Shown: one piece after another, positions 43,942 through 52,354 of the stretch
Layout of the letters: every line of letters begins with the position of its first letter
Position numbering within the stretch: position 1 is the stretch's first letter
From: Rhizobium sp. BG4
Lineage (GTDB): Bacteria; Pseudomonadota; Alphaproteobacteria; Rhizobiales; Rhizobiaceae
Direction of reading: 5' to 3'
Length of the DNA: 64,000 nt
Assembly (NCBI RefSeq): GCF_016864575.1
Contig: NZ_CP044127.1
Coordinates: 124,001 to 188,000, forward strand
The notes under the pieces: generated by a model
Told to the model about the DNA's origin: nothing
Databases searched by the model: none
The model's input: only the letters and a program-made list of their open reading frames with translations
Translations under genes and position numbers: made by a program

Positions 43942-43972
43942 GGTCGAATTGACCCCGGACTGAGGTCCGGGG
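43933..43972. repeat. two palindromes: TCGGAC-TAAG-GTCGAA and CCCCGGAC-TGAG-GTCCGGGG
   Basis: The second has perfect 8-bp arms (43953-43960 and 43965-43972); the first (43933-43948) is the reverse-strand form of the group at 10512 and 35383. They stand immediately upstream of the EcfG-type promoter of the DUF1236 genes. They might act as operators, or as a terminator hairpin for the broken hydrolase. Confidence 0.55.
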
Positions 43973-43975
43973 TCT

Positions 43976-44000
43976 GGAACGAGTGCGCGGTGCGAAAGTT
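43976..44000 (+). promoter_or_regulatory. EcfG/RpoE2-type promoter
   Basis: GGAAC (43976-43980) and GTT (43998-44000) are separated by exactly 17 bases, 43 bases upstream of the DUF1236 start codon. It matches the general stress promoter pattern and mirrors the one at 10484-10508. Confidence 0.62.
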
Positions 44001-44043
44001 TGGCCTTCCCGGTGGAACGGTCCATCAAAAAGGAGGAAACATC

Positions 44044-44328
44044 ATGAATATCAGAGCAGCAATCGCCGCCGCCGCGCTTATGACTTCGAGCGTTGCATTT
44101 GCACAGTCGGCCATGCCGTCGGAGAAGGTAATCACCTTCGTCCAAAAGGCTCCTGCTCCCGAGGAACGCGTGGTTGTCAAGGAGAAGATCGTTGTCGGAC
44201 AGGCTCTTCCTGACACCGTCGTGGTGACGCCGATCCCCGACGAAACTGGCTATGCCTACGCCATCGTCAACGATGAGCGCGTGATCGTCGAACCTTCCAC
44301 CCGGAAGGTCATCCAGGTCATCCAGTAA
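44044..44328 (+). CDS. DUF1236 protein, exported
   Basis: A 94-residue exported protein: signal peptide MNIRAAIAAAALMTSSVAFA, then RVVVKEKIVVGQALPDTVVV and TPIPDETGYAYAIVNDERVI with VEPSTRKVIQVIQ, the DUF1236 pattern. AGGAGG lies upstream of ATG. Such proteins are periplasmic and of unknown function, commonly stress-induced in rhizobia. The EcfG-type promoter just upstream supports that here. Confidence 0.85.
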   Translation: MNIRAAIAAAALMTSSVAFAQSAMPSEKVITFVQKAPAPEERVVVKEKIVVGQALPDTVVVTPIPDETGYAYAIVNDERVIVEPSTRKVIQVIQ

Positions 44329-44449
44329 GACAGTTCCGCCGTGATCGTCGGGCGGCGACAGCCGTCTACCATCAACAAGTGGCCACGCCTGCCGCGACAC
44401 AAGCGTTCGTTACGGCCGGCGCTGCCTCTTAGAATTTGGAGATTATGTC

Positions 44450-45316
44450 ATGAAACGAACCCATCTCGCCGCTGTGCTGGCCGCGTTATCTCTAAGCGTT
44501 TCGCCGTTAGCGACCACTCCGGCCGCCGCACAAAGCGGCACGAAAACGCAGTCAGGCGCTCAATCCGGTTCCCAGTCAGGCGCGACCTCGACCAATGCCG
44601 TCTCTGGGTCCCAGTCAAGTCAGTCGGATGCCGGCTCGCATGCCTCCGGCACGGATTGCACTCCCGACGCGTCAGGCGCATGTCCGCAAACCAAGGATCA
44701 AGCCAAGCAGAAGAGCGACGAAGGGTCCGATGGGCAGGAGAGCAGGACAAAGCAGTCGACCGATGGTGCAAGCGGAACTGAGCCCGGGAAACCCTCTGCC
44801 GACATGAAGAAGACGTCTGCATCGCAAGACGCCTCCAGCGGCACGATGACCGAGCAGAAGGCGAAGTCTGGCACCAACGACGCGGCGACGGACGCGAATA
44901 ACGGCACCACAAAGAACTCCACCACGTCTGGCACGAGCCCTCAAGGTGGTGACGCTTCCAAGAGTTCTGCCGATCAGAACACCTCCACTCATAAGTCAAC
45001 CGAGGCGAACGTCAATAACAGCACGACAAGCAACGAGACGACCAATTCCAAGACCAACGTCAACGTGACCGTCGAACAGCGCACTGAAATCCGACAGGTG
45101 ATCCAGGAAGTCCACGTTGCACCGGTCAAAGAAGTCGACTTCACGGTTTCCGTCGGCACAACTATCCCTAAGCGGGTTCACCTTGAGAGGCTGCCGCCGC
45201 GAATCGTTAAGATCGTACCGGCGTATGAAGGCTACCGCTTTTTCCTCCTTGCGGACGGCCGGATCGTCATCGTCGATCCGGACGCGCTGACGATCGTCTA
45301 CATCATCGAGGCCTAG
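44450..45316 (+). CDS. DUF1236 protein with long low-complexity Ser/Thr/Gln linker
   Basis: A 288-residue exported protein. A signal peptide (MKRTHLAAVLAALSLSVSPL) is followed by about 160 residues rich in Ser, Thr, Gln, Asn and Gly with repeated SQSG and QSGS motifs. The C-terminal DUF1236 domain runs from about residue 200: QRTEIRQVIQEVHVAPVKEV, then DFTVSVGTTIPKRVHLERLP and IVKIVPAYEGYRFFLLADGR. The linker looks disordered and may span the periplasm or cell wall. Ribosome site GGAG about 9 bases before ATG. It forms a run with the preceding DUF1236 gene (121-base gap). Confidence 0.85.
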   Translation: MKRTHLAAVLAALSLSVSPLATTPAAAQSGTKTQSGAQSGSQSGATSTNAVSGSQSSQSDAGSHASGTDCTPDASGACPQTKDQAKQKSDEGSDGQESRTKQSTDGASGTEPGKPSADMKKTSASQDASSGTMTEQKAKSGTNDAATDANNGTTKNSTTSGTSPQGGDASKSSADQNTSTHKSTEANVNNSTTSNETTNSKTNVNVTVEQRTEIRQVIQEVHVAPVKEVDFTVSVGTTIPKRVHLERLPPRIVKIVPAYEGYRFFLLADGRIVIVDPDALTIVYIIEA

Positions 45317-45371
45317 CAGGCAGTACCCGGCGGCGTCACTTTGCGCCGTCGGGGCCGCTGGAGGAATGTCC

Positions 45372-45524
45372 ATGATCTACGGTGAAGAAAAATCATCAGG
45401 TATCGGTTTCCCGTTAATCGTCATTGTCATCGCTATCGCCTGCGTCTGTGGGGGCTTGGTGCTGACGACGGAGCGCCCGTCGCCCGCCCGCGTCTTCGTC
45501 CCCGCGGCTGGCATATCACCGTGA
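45372..45524 (+). CDS. small single-span membrane protein (50 aa)
   Basis: A 50-residue frame with GGAGGA about 7 bases before ATG 45372: MIYGEEKSSGIGFPLIVIVI, then AIACVCGGLVLTTERPSPAR. One membrane helix near the N-terminus. No family recognised. It follows the DUF1236 gene by 55 bases and is probably part of that transcript. Confidence 0.5.
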   Translation: MIYGEEKSSGIGFPLIVIVIAIACVCGGLVLTTERPSPARVFVPAAGISP

Positions 45525-46110
45525 TAGGCTATTAACACAAAGAGCATCAGACCCCAATCCGAGCTGATGAGGGATGCCTGACCACCTCACCGTGGAACAT
45601 GATCATTGACCGATAAGGCACCCTATATGCGACAACAAAGGCGAGCGGCGATCCCATGACGAGCCGCTCGCCACGCGCGTTCACAAAGCGCTGTCGAACT
45701 TTGGGCGACGATCTACCCGAGGTCCCGCGCTCCGATTTTCTCGTTTTCTACGTGATCGGCGTGACTATTGCGCACCCCGCCGTTGAGCTTTTGGAGAGAA
45801 GGCGTCCGGTGACAGCGGCCTAATCGTTGTGATGTCGGAGCTTACGAGTCTCGCCTGAGTGCAAGCGTCCTCGTAGATAGGGTGCCTCGCATCGGCAACG
45901 CAACACACGTGTCGGCATTGAAGGGCTGGAAACTGAGATCGTCCTCGACAGATGGCGACGGTTGGTCTCAAAGGCTGCTGCCACATCGATCGGAAATTCC
46001 TTCCCATGCGGCTGGAGAAGCAATTCACCTAGTGAGAAATTGTAGTCCCGGTTCAGAAATCGTTTTCGTTTTCATCTCAGTGATGTCTGTCACGTATAAG
46101 GACGGTCAAT
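45525..46110. other. intergenic stretch with a strong inverted repeat
   Basis: About 590 bases with no convincing gene. GGCGAGCGGC (45640-45649) and GCCGCTCGCC (45663-45672) form a perfect 10-bp inverted repeat with a 13-base loop, possibly a terminator or a small structured RNA. Confidence 0.5.
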
Positions 46111-48354
46111 ATGTCGGATGTGAACATCAAGCGGCCCTTGTGGCTCACGATTACGGCCTGCGGTTTCGCAGCGGTTCTGTTTTCAAGCATCGCAATTGGA
46201 GGAAGTGCTTGGTATCGGCAATCGGTCGCCGTTGACGAAGCCCTTCACCGCGAGGCAGCAGGAGACCTTTCACTCATTCAGACCGATATGGCTGCCCAGC
46301 AGAAGGCCGCCTCGGCATTGGCTATCGCGCTCGCTGGAGAGCCTGAGACGGCGACATTGGTTAAAGGCGGCGACAAAGACAATATAATCGCCCGCTATGT
46401 CTCCGCGATGCCGGCGATCAAAGACGCCGGCGGCCTTCAAAACATTACCTTCATCGATGCGAAGGGTATCGCGCTCGCGCGAATTCATTCACCGGACAAG
46501 TTTGGCGACGATATGACCGGCCGGCGGAAGACCGTCGTGGAGGCGCTAGCGAGCGGTAAGCTTGTTGCAGGGATCGAGCCCGGTCGGACGGCGGTCTCGA
46601 TGTTCGCGTCTGCGCCGATCGTTGCCGATGGAAAGACGGTCGGGGTCGTCGATGTCGGCACGGGGCTCACGAACGACTATTTCAATACGATTGCCGACCG
46701 GATCGACGGCGCGATCACCGTTTACATTCTTAATGACGGCAAACTGGCGGTCCAAGCCTCGACGGGTTCGAAATCCAAGCTCTCTGCCGAAGAACTCAAG
46801 GCGGCGATGGATGGAGTGTTCAGCCCACGGGAGGTCGCCGACGGTGAGACGACAGTGGTCGTCAATGCCGTGCCGTTCAAGAACTTTTCGGGGCAAACCA
46901 TTGGTGTGCTGGAGGTGGCGTCAAACGTTACCGACGTCGCTTCAAATGCACAGGCCGCCCTTTTGACGACTGTCTTGGGTACGGTTCTTGTCGCAATCAT
47001 TTCTTTGCTCGGTTTCTATTTCTTTGCGCGCTCGCTTGCCGGGGTGCTCGCCCGGCTAACCGCAACCATGTCGAGGCTGGCCAACGGCGATCTCGCTGTA
47101 TCGATCGAAGGCACTGCGCGCCGCGACGAAGTCGGCGCAATGGCGCATGCGGTGCAGATTTTTAAGGACAATGCGATCCGCACCCTTCAGTTGGAGGAAG
47201 ATGCGGATCACCAGCGGAAAGTTTCGGATCAGGAGCGCCGCCAGATCGCTGAACGCGACCAATTACGGGCGGAAGCCATGGCTCAAGCGACCGAAGGTCT
47301 GGCACGCGGCCTGGAGAAACTTGCTTCGGGCGATCTCAACGTACGTCTTGTTGATCGATTTGCCAACGAGTTCGAAAGCCTTCGTGTCGACTTCAATCGC
47401 GCGGTCGAGCAGCTGCGCTCGACGTTGGCGGCGGTCGCAACATCCACGAGCTCCATCGAAAGTGGCTCGCGGGAAATCAGCCAGAGCGCCGACGATCTCT
47501 CGAGACGGACAGAGCAGCAGGCAGCTTCGCTTGAAGAAACGGCCGCAGCGCTGGACGAGATTACGGTTAATGTGGCGAACTCGTCGAAGCGGGCGGATGA
47601 GGCGCGCTCGATCGCAATCCAGGCAAACAGCAGCGCCAGCCAGTCGGGCGATGTTGTCCGTAATGCGGTCCAGGCGATGAGCGAAATTGAGAAATCGTCG
47701 AGTGAAATTTCCAACATCATCGGCGTCATCGATGAGATTGCGTTCCAGACGAATCTCCTCGCGCTCAACGCTGGCGTGGAAGCTGCCCGTGCGGGCGAAG
47801 CGGGGAAAGGCTTTGCGGTTGTCGCGCAGGAAGTCCGAGAACTGGCGCAGCGCTCTGCCAAGGCCGCAAAGGAGATCAAGGAGCTCATCCGTGCATCCGG
47901 TGACGATGTTCAGGACGGTGTCCAGCTCGTCAGTGCAGCTGGTGAGGCGCTCCAGAATATCCAAGCCTATATCGTCAGCATGAACACCCACATGGATGCC
48001 ATTGCTACTTCCGCCCGTGAGCAATCGGTCGGCCTGGCTGAGGTGAACACCGCTGTCAATCAAATGGACCAGGTGACACAGCAGAATGCAGCTATGGTCG
48101 AAGAGGCAAATGCCGCAGGTGCTACACTTGCCGCAGAATCCGCGAAACTGAAGTCTTTGGTAGGACAGTTCCGCTTATCCGACGCCCCTGCGGCAACGGT
48201 CAGCATGGCCCAAGCCGCAAGGGTCATCACGGAACCAAGCGTCCGAGCTGTTGCCTCGCCAATACGAGCGATGACGGAAAGAGTGACCCGATCGTTTGGG
48301 GGCGGTCGAACTGCAACGGTGGTCGCTCCTGATCAGAACTGGGAAGAATTTTGA
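46111..48354 (+). CDS. methyl-accepting chemotaxis protein with dCache-like sensor
   Basis: A 747-residue chemoreceptor. An N-terminal membrane segment (PLWLTITACGFAAVLFSSIA), a periplasmic Cache-type sensor (about 35-275, with GIEPGRTAVSMFASAPIVAD) and a second membrane segment (LLTTVLGTVLVAIISLLGFY) are followed by HAMP regions. The signalling hairpin is GVIDEIAFQTNLLALNAGVE and AARAGEAGKGFAVVAQEVRE. The last five residues, NWEEF, resemble the NWETF tether for CheR/CheB, so this receptor probably carries its own adaptation-enzyme docking site. Ligand unknown. No che cluster is nearby. Confidence 0.95.
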   Translation: MSDVNIKRPLWLTITACGFAAVLFSSIAIGGSAWYRQSVAVDEALHREAAGDLSLIQTDMAAQQKAASALAIALAGEPETATLVKGGDKDNIIARYVSAMPAIKDAGGLQNITFIDAKGIALARIHSPDKFGDDMTGRRKTVVEALASGKLVAGIEPGRTAVSMFASAPIVADGKTVGVVDVGTGLTNDYFNTIADRIDGAITVYILNDGKLAVQASTGSKSKLSAEELKAAMDGVFSPREVADGETTVVVNAVPFKNFSGQTIGVLEVASNVTDVASNAQAALLTTVLGTVLVAIISLLGFYFFARSLAGVLARLTATMSRLANGDLAVSIEGTARRDEVGAMAHAVQIFKDNAIRTLQLEEDADHQRKVSDQERRQIAERDQLRAEAMAQATEGLARGLEKLASGDLNVRLVDRFANEFESLRVDFNRAVEQLRSTLAAVATSTSSIESGSREISQSADDLSRRTEQQAASLEETAAALDEITVNVANSSKRADEARSIAIQANSSASQSGDVVRNAVQAMSEIEKSSSEISNIIGVIDEIAFQTNLLALNAGVEAARAGEAGKGFAVVAQEVRELAQRSAKAAKEIKELIRASGDDVQDGVQLVSAAGEALQNIQAYIVSMNTHMDAIATSAREQSVGLAEVNTAVNQMDQVTQQNAAMVEEANAAGATLAAESAKLKSLVGQFRLSDAPAATVSMAQAARVITEPSVRAVASPIRAMTERVTRSFGGGRTATVVAPDQNWEEF

Positions 48355-48733
48355 CCGTCGTACCTCCCACTGCTCCAATATCGCCGACGCTGACGAGCGT
48401 CGGCCGATAACAATTACCAGAGCGGGCTCAGTAAACGTCTTTAAGAAGCTGATGGGATGGGCGAGTTGTCAGCGACGGTGTCTCATTCACCAGGGCGTGC
48501 GCAATCGTAAAGGTTGACGACATCGGTCAATCTCTCCCCTCCTCGTGTCGAGCAGATCCAGTGAACAAAACATGTTCTCTGACATGTGCGGAACGATGCC
48601 GGACTTGTGCCTGTTTGAAATGCTTGGAAGTGGGTGCCGACGTGCGTGGTTTCGCGACCGAACGCGTTAAGTGGATCGTTTAGAACGATTGTCGCGCTTC
48701 ACGGACAGCGGCGCGGCCCGCCAAAAATCACGA
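48355..48733. other. intergenic stretch, nothing recognised
   Basis: About 380 bases. No gene, repeat or clear terminator identified after the chemoreceptor. Confidence 0.4.
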
Positions 48734-48958
48734 TCATTTCTTGACCAACGGCAGCCGCGAAGCGTCAGTCCGGCCTTGTCCCATATTCCTAGATTCCGGA
48801 TCGTGGAAAATGACCGTGGTGTCTTTGCAAGGCCTCCCGATCACGTCGGGCAGAAGACCGGCGACACTCTTGTAGACGGCAGCCTTCGTGTCTTCCGTGA
48901 ACTGACGAGACTTCTGCTCCCGCCGAGCTTCTTCCACTGCTATTGCAGACGATGTCAC
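48734..48958 (-). pseudogene. 4-oxalocrotonate-tautomerase-like fragment, degenerate start
   Basis: The frame EARREQKSRQFTEDTKAAVY, then KSVAGLLPDVIGRPCKDTTV and IFHDPESRNMGQGRTDASR, resembles the tautomerase fold (Pxxxx..GRSREQK..., ...TVxxxD...WGxGG). The catalytic N-terminal proline required after Met is not present: the frame instead begins MTSSAIAVEE. Tautomerases are about 65-75 residues, so only the start seems damaged. A real but divergent gene is possible. Confidence 0.5.
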
Positions 48959-49129
48959 TCACGCCTCAGGGTCATTGTCACAGATCATAGGGCTTCTGTC
49001 GTCGCGCCGATCGACCTCCGGACAATCTCGAGTTCTCTCGCAACCGTGACACGGAACTGAGTATGCGAATGGGCATTTCGCTTCGAGGCGAGTTTGCAAT
49101 TGAGAAACGTCGGAGGGTAGGGTCCACCC
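48959..49129. other. short intergenic gap
   Basis: No gene recognised. Confidence 0.35.
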
Positions 49130-49752
49130 ATGATGGAGATTTTCACGCCGGCCGGTCTGACCGCAATGCTGCAGGTGATTACGATTGATCTTGTGCTAGC
49201 TGGCGACAACGCTGTAGTCATAGGTCTCGCGGCTGCTGGTCTTGAGCGCTCGCAACGGGGCAAAGCCATCCTTGTCGGTATCTCGCCGCTACTGCAGTTC
49301 GGATAGTTTTCGCCAGCGTCGCAGTCTATCTTCTTGCGATCGTCGGTCTTCTCCTCGCGGGTGGACTTTTACTGCTGTGGGTGTGCTGGAAGATGTGGCG
49401 CGAATTGTGGTCAGGCCACCGCCGCGAGGAGGTCCCAGACGAGACGAACACTCCCCGAACGACATTCCTTCAGGCTGCAACGCAGATCATCGTCGCCGAT
49501 GTGTCCATGTCGCTAGACAACGTGCTCGCAGTCGCCGGTGCGGCGCGCGAGCATCCGAGCGTTCTTATACTTGGATTGATGCTGTCGATTGCATTGATGG
49601 GGTTGGCCGCGAACTTCATTGCCCGCCAGCTCAACAGTCATCGCTGGATAGCCTATATCGGCCTTGCCGTCATCCTCTACGTAGCGCTTGACATGATTTA
49701 CCGAGGAGCGGTCGAAGTCATGCCTTATTTCATAAACCTGTCGACGGCGTAG
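49130..49752 (+). pseudogene. TerC-family (YjbE-type) membrane protein, frameshifted
   Basis: The N-terminal frame has MEIFTPAGLTAMLQVITIDL, then VLAGDNAVVIGLAAAGLERS, the conserved GDN motif of the family. After GI, a one-base loss near 49285 sends it to a stop. The true continuation is AATAVRIVFASVAVYLLAIV, then GLLLAGGLLLLWVCWKMWRE, then IIVADVSMSLDNVLAVAGAA (the second SLDN motif) and ALMGLAANFIARQLNSHRWI. These are inner-membrane proteins linked to metal-ion (Mn/Ca) export or tellurite resistance. A single inserted base would restore a protein of about 207 residues. Confidence 0.9.
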
Positions 49753-50076
49753 ATATGCGCATGGATCCCGGCCCGGCTTTAAACGGGCTGCGAGCGGTCA
49801 CCGAGGTTGAAAGCGATTACGCTGATTGATGTGAAGGCTCCCGGTGCAGGTATATGTGCTGATGGGCGCTTCACGACGCGCCTGTGCGTCGGTGGATGAG
49901 ACCGACTTGTCAAAGCTACGCTCGGACCTGGTTAGCCCTTCAAGTCTCGTGACGAAAGGGGCAGCCCGAAGGGCAATGGCCGCGACTAAAGTGTCAGTGC
50001 AAGATCGACGCCTTTGCCTGGTGGTCGAGCATGCGCTCGACGCGACCAATCAGGCGGCAAACCCGCCGCAGCAAGC
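49753..50076. other. intergenic stretch, nothing recognised
   Basis: Open frames on both strands (49798-50049 and 49844-50080) have no ribosome site or family match. Confidence 0.4.
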
Positions 50077-50289
50077 TTAGACCAAGCTCGTCGGTTGCGT
50101 TGGCGTCGGCCATGTCTTCATCTGGTGGGCGACGGAAAGAAGGCTGTTAGCGAGCAGGGGGCGGTCCATCTTTCCTGCTTCGCGTGCAAGGCGGCGAAGG
50201 TTTTCAGCGTAACGGACGGCGAGGTCTGCGGGTGTGGTTGCCAAGCCCTTGCGTCGCCCGTCGGGCGAGGTGACAGCCGACCGTCTCAT
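50077..50289 (-). CDS. small basic protein, unknown
   Basis: A 70-residue protein with GGAGG about 6 bases before ATG: MRRSAVTSPDGRRKGLATTP, then DLAVRYAENLRRLAREAGKM and LLANSLLSVAHQMKTW. It contains an amphipathic helix. No domain recognised. It is divergent from the Hsp20 region. Confidence 0.5.
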   Translation of the reverse strand: MRRSAVTSPDGRRKGLATTPADLAVRYAENLRRLAREAGKMDRPLLANSLLSVAHQMKTWPTPTQPTSLV

Positions 50290-50470
50290 GGCAGCCCCTC
50301 CACCTTCGATGAAGAACGTTTCGAGTCACGAAACGGTGCTAATCCCTGGATGCTCATGATGCGTCTCCTAGAAAACGGATGAAAATCCTCAGGCGACTAG
50401 GAAGATCGGCGCGATTGACATCAACGTCAAGACCGAGCGGAATGTGCTCTAAAATTTTTTCGTCAGATCT

Positions 50471-50499
50471 CTTGACGCTCGAAAACCGCGATCCCAAAT
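50471..50499 (+). promoter_or_regulatory. possible heat-shock (RpoH-type) promoter of the Hsp20 gene
   Basis: CTTGAC (50471-50476), 16 bases, then CCCAAAT (50493-50499) resembles the alphaproteobacterial sigma-32 pattern (CTTGAc, spacer, CCxxxxT). It lies 85 bases upstream of the Hsp20 start and is the best candidate in the gap. Confidence 0.45.
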
Positions 50500-50583
50500 C
50501 GTCGGCGCGGTCGCCCAATGGGGGCCAAAAACCGGAGGCGTGAATTTGCGTCTCCTTCCAACTCGCTTTACGGAGGTTTTGGT

Positions 50584-51051
50584 ATGAGAACTGAACTTGA
50601 TTTTTCACCGCTGTACCGGTCCAGCATCGGCTTCGACCGCGTCTTCAATCTGCTCAACAATACGCAGCGCCTGCAGGCAAACGACACCTGGCCTCACTAC
50701 GACATCATCAAGGCAGGCGAGGACGAGTATCGCATAACGATGGCGGTTGCTGGATTCGGCCGGGGCGACCTCGACATTACCCAGGACCGCAACCTCTTGG
50801 TCGTCAAGGGAGGCAAGGCCGAGGACCAGCAAGGTGAATATCTACACCGGGGCATCGCAGCACGGAGCTTCGAGCGTCGATTTGAACTTGCCGATCATGT
50901 ACGGATCGAAGACGCTTCGCTCGCCAACGGCCTTCTGACGGTATCGCTTCGTAGAGAGATCCCGGAGGCCCTGAAACCGCGAAAGATCGCAATCGGTCCG
51001 GGCAGCCAGGAGACCGTTTTGCGGATCGAGGCCGATCAGCACGCAGCGTAA
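50584..51051 (+). CDS. small heat-shock protein (Hsp20/alpha-crystallin)
   Basis: A 155-residue chaperone of the rhizobial HspA/Ibp class that holds denatured proteins in oligomers. It starts MRTELDFSPLYRSSIGFDRV with the crystallin core HYDIIKAGEDEYRITMAVAG, LVVKGGKA, RGIAARSFERRFELADHVRI and the LANGLLTVSLRREIPEALKP end. GGAGG lies about 8 bases before ATG. The 5-prime leader contains the hairpin GGAGGCG/CGTCTCC followed by a CTCC...GGAG pairing over the ribosome site, as expected of a ROSE-type thermometer. Confidence 0.93.
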   Translation: MRTELDFSPLYRSSIGFDRVFNLLNNTQRLQANDTWPHYDIIKAGEDEYRITMAVAGFGRGDLDITQDRNLLVVKGGKAEDQQGEYLHRGIAARSFERRFELADHVRIEDASLANGLLTVSLRREIPEALKPRKIAIGPGSQETVLRIEADQHAA

Positions 51052-51143
51052 TCCCTGATTTAGAGGCCGCGGCAGACCGCCGGGTGTCCGTATACGGGAC
51101 CCGGTGGCGGGCGCCCCGCCTTCCGCAAGTAAGAAATCCTTCC

Positions 51144-51431
51144 ATGCATCATTCTTCAGACATTGCACAGTTGTCCGTCGAGGAGCGCGAGCAGCTCTTT
51201 ATCGCGGTGGGCCGTCTGCTGGACGGCGCTGCTCTCGAATCCATGGTCGAGGGTAATCGCAAATTCGGTGTCTTATCGAAGACGATGGCCGAGGCCATCC
51301 TTCTCAACGCCGACGAACTTGCTCGCGACGACATTCGTCATGCGGAGAACGTGCTCAGGCAGGCGAACGAACTTATCAAACATTTCGGCGCGAGCCATCC
51401 GTATAGGATGCTCAGCTACTCGGTTCACTGA
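51144..51431 (+). CDS. small helical protein downstream of Hsp20
   Basis: A 95-residue protein: MHHSSDIAQLSVEEREQLFI, then AVGRLLDGAALESMVEGNRK and DDIRHAENVLRQANELIKHF. Mostly helical, no known domain. The ribosome site is weak. It lies 92 bases after the Hsp20 gene and could be in its transcript. Confidence 0.55.
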   Translation: MHHSSDIAQLSVEEREQLFIAVGRLLDGAALESMVEGNRKFGVLSKTMAEAILLNADELARDDIRHAENVLRQANELIKHFGASHPYRMLSYSVH

Positions 51432-51734
51432 CGGCCGCCTGCGTAAGGCGCGAACCGTCACGGCTGTATCCTCGTGCATCGTCATGTCGCCCTGCCGATC
51501 GCTTTATCAGCCTCCAATTGATCTTATCTGGAGCCGCCGCGCTAACAGCGAACAAGTTGTTATCGGAGGCGGCGACCCGGCCCGCACGGAGGCCTTGACC
51601 GTTCGGTGCCCGAGCGCCTCGACGCACTTTCAAGGCAGCTTTTCCCCAGTGACAAAAACCACTGTGGAATCTTCGGTTCCTCAAGAAGGCATTGACGGCG
51701 CGCGCACCGTTTCTCCGAAGTGCCGTTGGTGCTG
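51432..51734. other. intergenic stretch, nothing recognised
   Basis: No gene recognised; the end of the cupin fragment may reach into it. Confidence 0.4.
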
Positions 51735-51919
51735 GTCAGGAACGGATCCAGCGGTGAGATGATCTTGAACGCCCGCGGCCTGAACGCGAAGGGACCGCCG
51801 GTGCCGGATTCGTCATCGACTATAAAGTGGACATTTCTGTCAAGCCCATGGAAAGTCTCGTTCTCGCCATGGTGCACATGCGGCGGGACGAAGAAGTCCT
51901 GCAGCATGTGATGCTCCAT
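51735..51919 (-). pseudogene. cupin-domain protein fragment
   Basis: The minus-strand frame begins EHHMLQDFFVPPHVHHGENE, then TFHGLDRNVHFIVDDESGTG. The HxHxxE metal-binding motif (HVHHGENE) of small cupin proteins is therefore visible. After about 60 residues the resemblance fades (PFAFRPRAFKIISPLDPFLT), and the frame continues without a proper end of the fold. It also lacks an N-terminal part. Probably a remnant of a cupin gene. Confidence 0.55.
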
Positions 51920-52354
51920 TAGCGGAATGCCGCGAAGCTTTCAGAATGAGGAAGAGTCACTGCTGGAATACACGTCGTGCACCCCTTTTGGACATTAAGA
52001 AGCGCTTTCTGTGTGAGGGGGCTCGATCCGCTGCGGGCCCGAACCGAGGAATGTACGTCTGTATCGTCGAAGGCGTTTCGTGCTTCCGACACCGGCCGGT
52101 TCTTCTGGCAAATACGTCCGAAATAAAATTGACGATCAATAACACTGTCCAGATTATCGACATGAAGACCTAGATCCACTGTTAGTATCCTTGCCTTCAT
52201 CAACGTCGCCGCGACCTCGAGCTTCTCGAATGCGGTTGAGGTTCCTGTCCTTTCACGAGCAACGGGAAGCGGCCAGGTACAGGGCCTTGCGCGCCGACTG
52301 CTCGATTGAAGGGCTTGCGATCCTTATCATTCGAGACCAGATCCGACCAACTCG
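51920..52354. other. intergenic stretch, nothing recognised
   Basis: About 430 bases without a gene that I can support. Confidence 0.4.
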
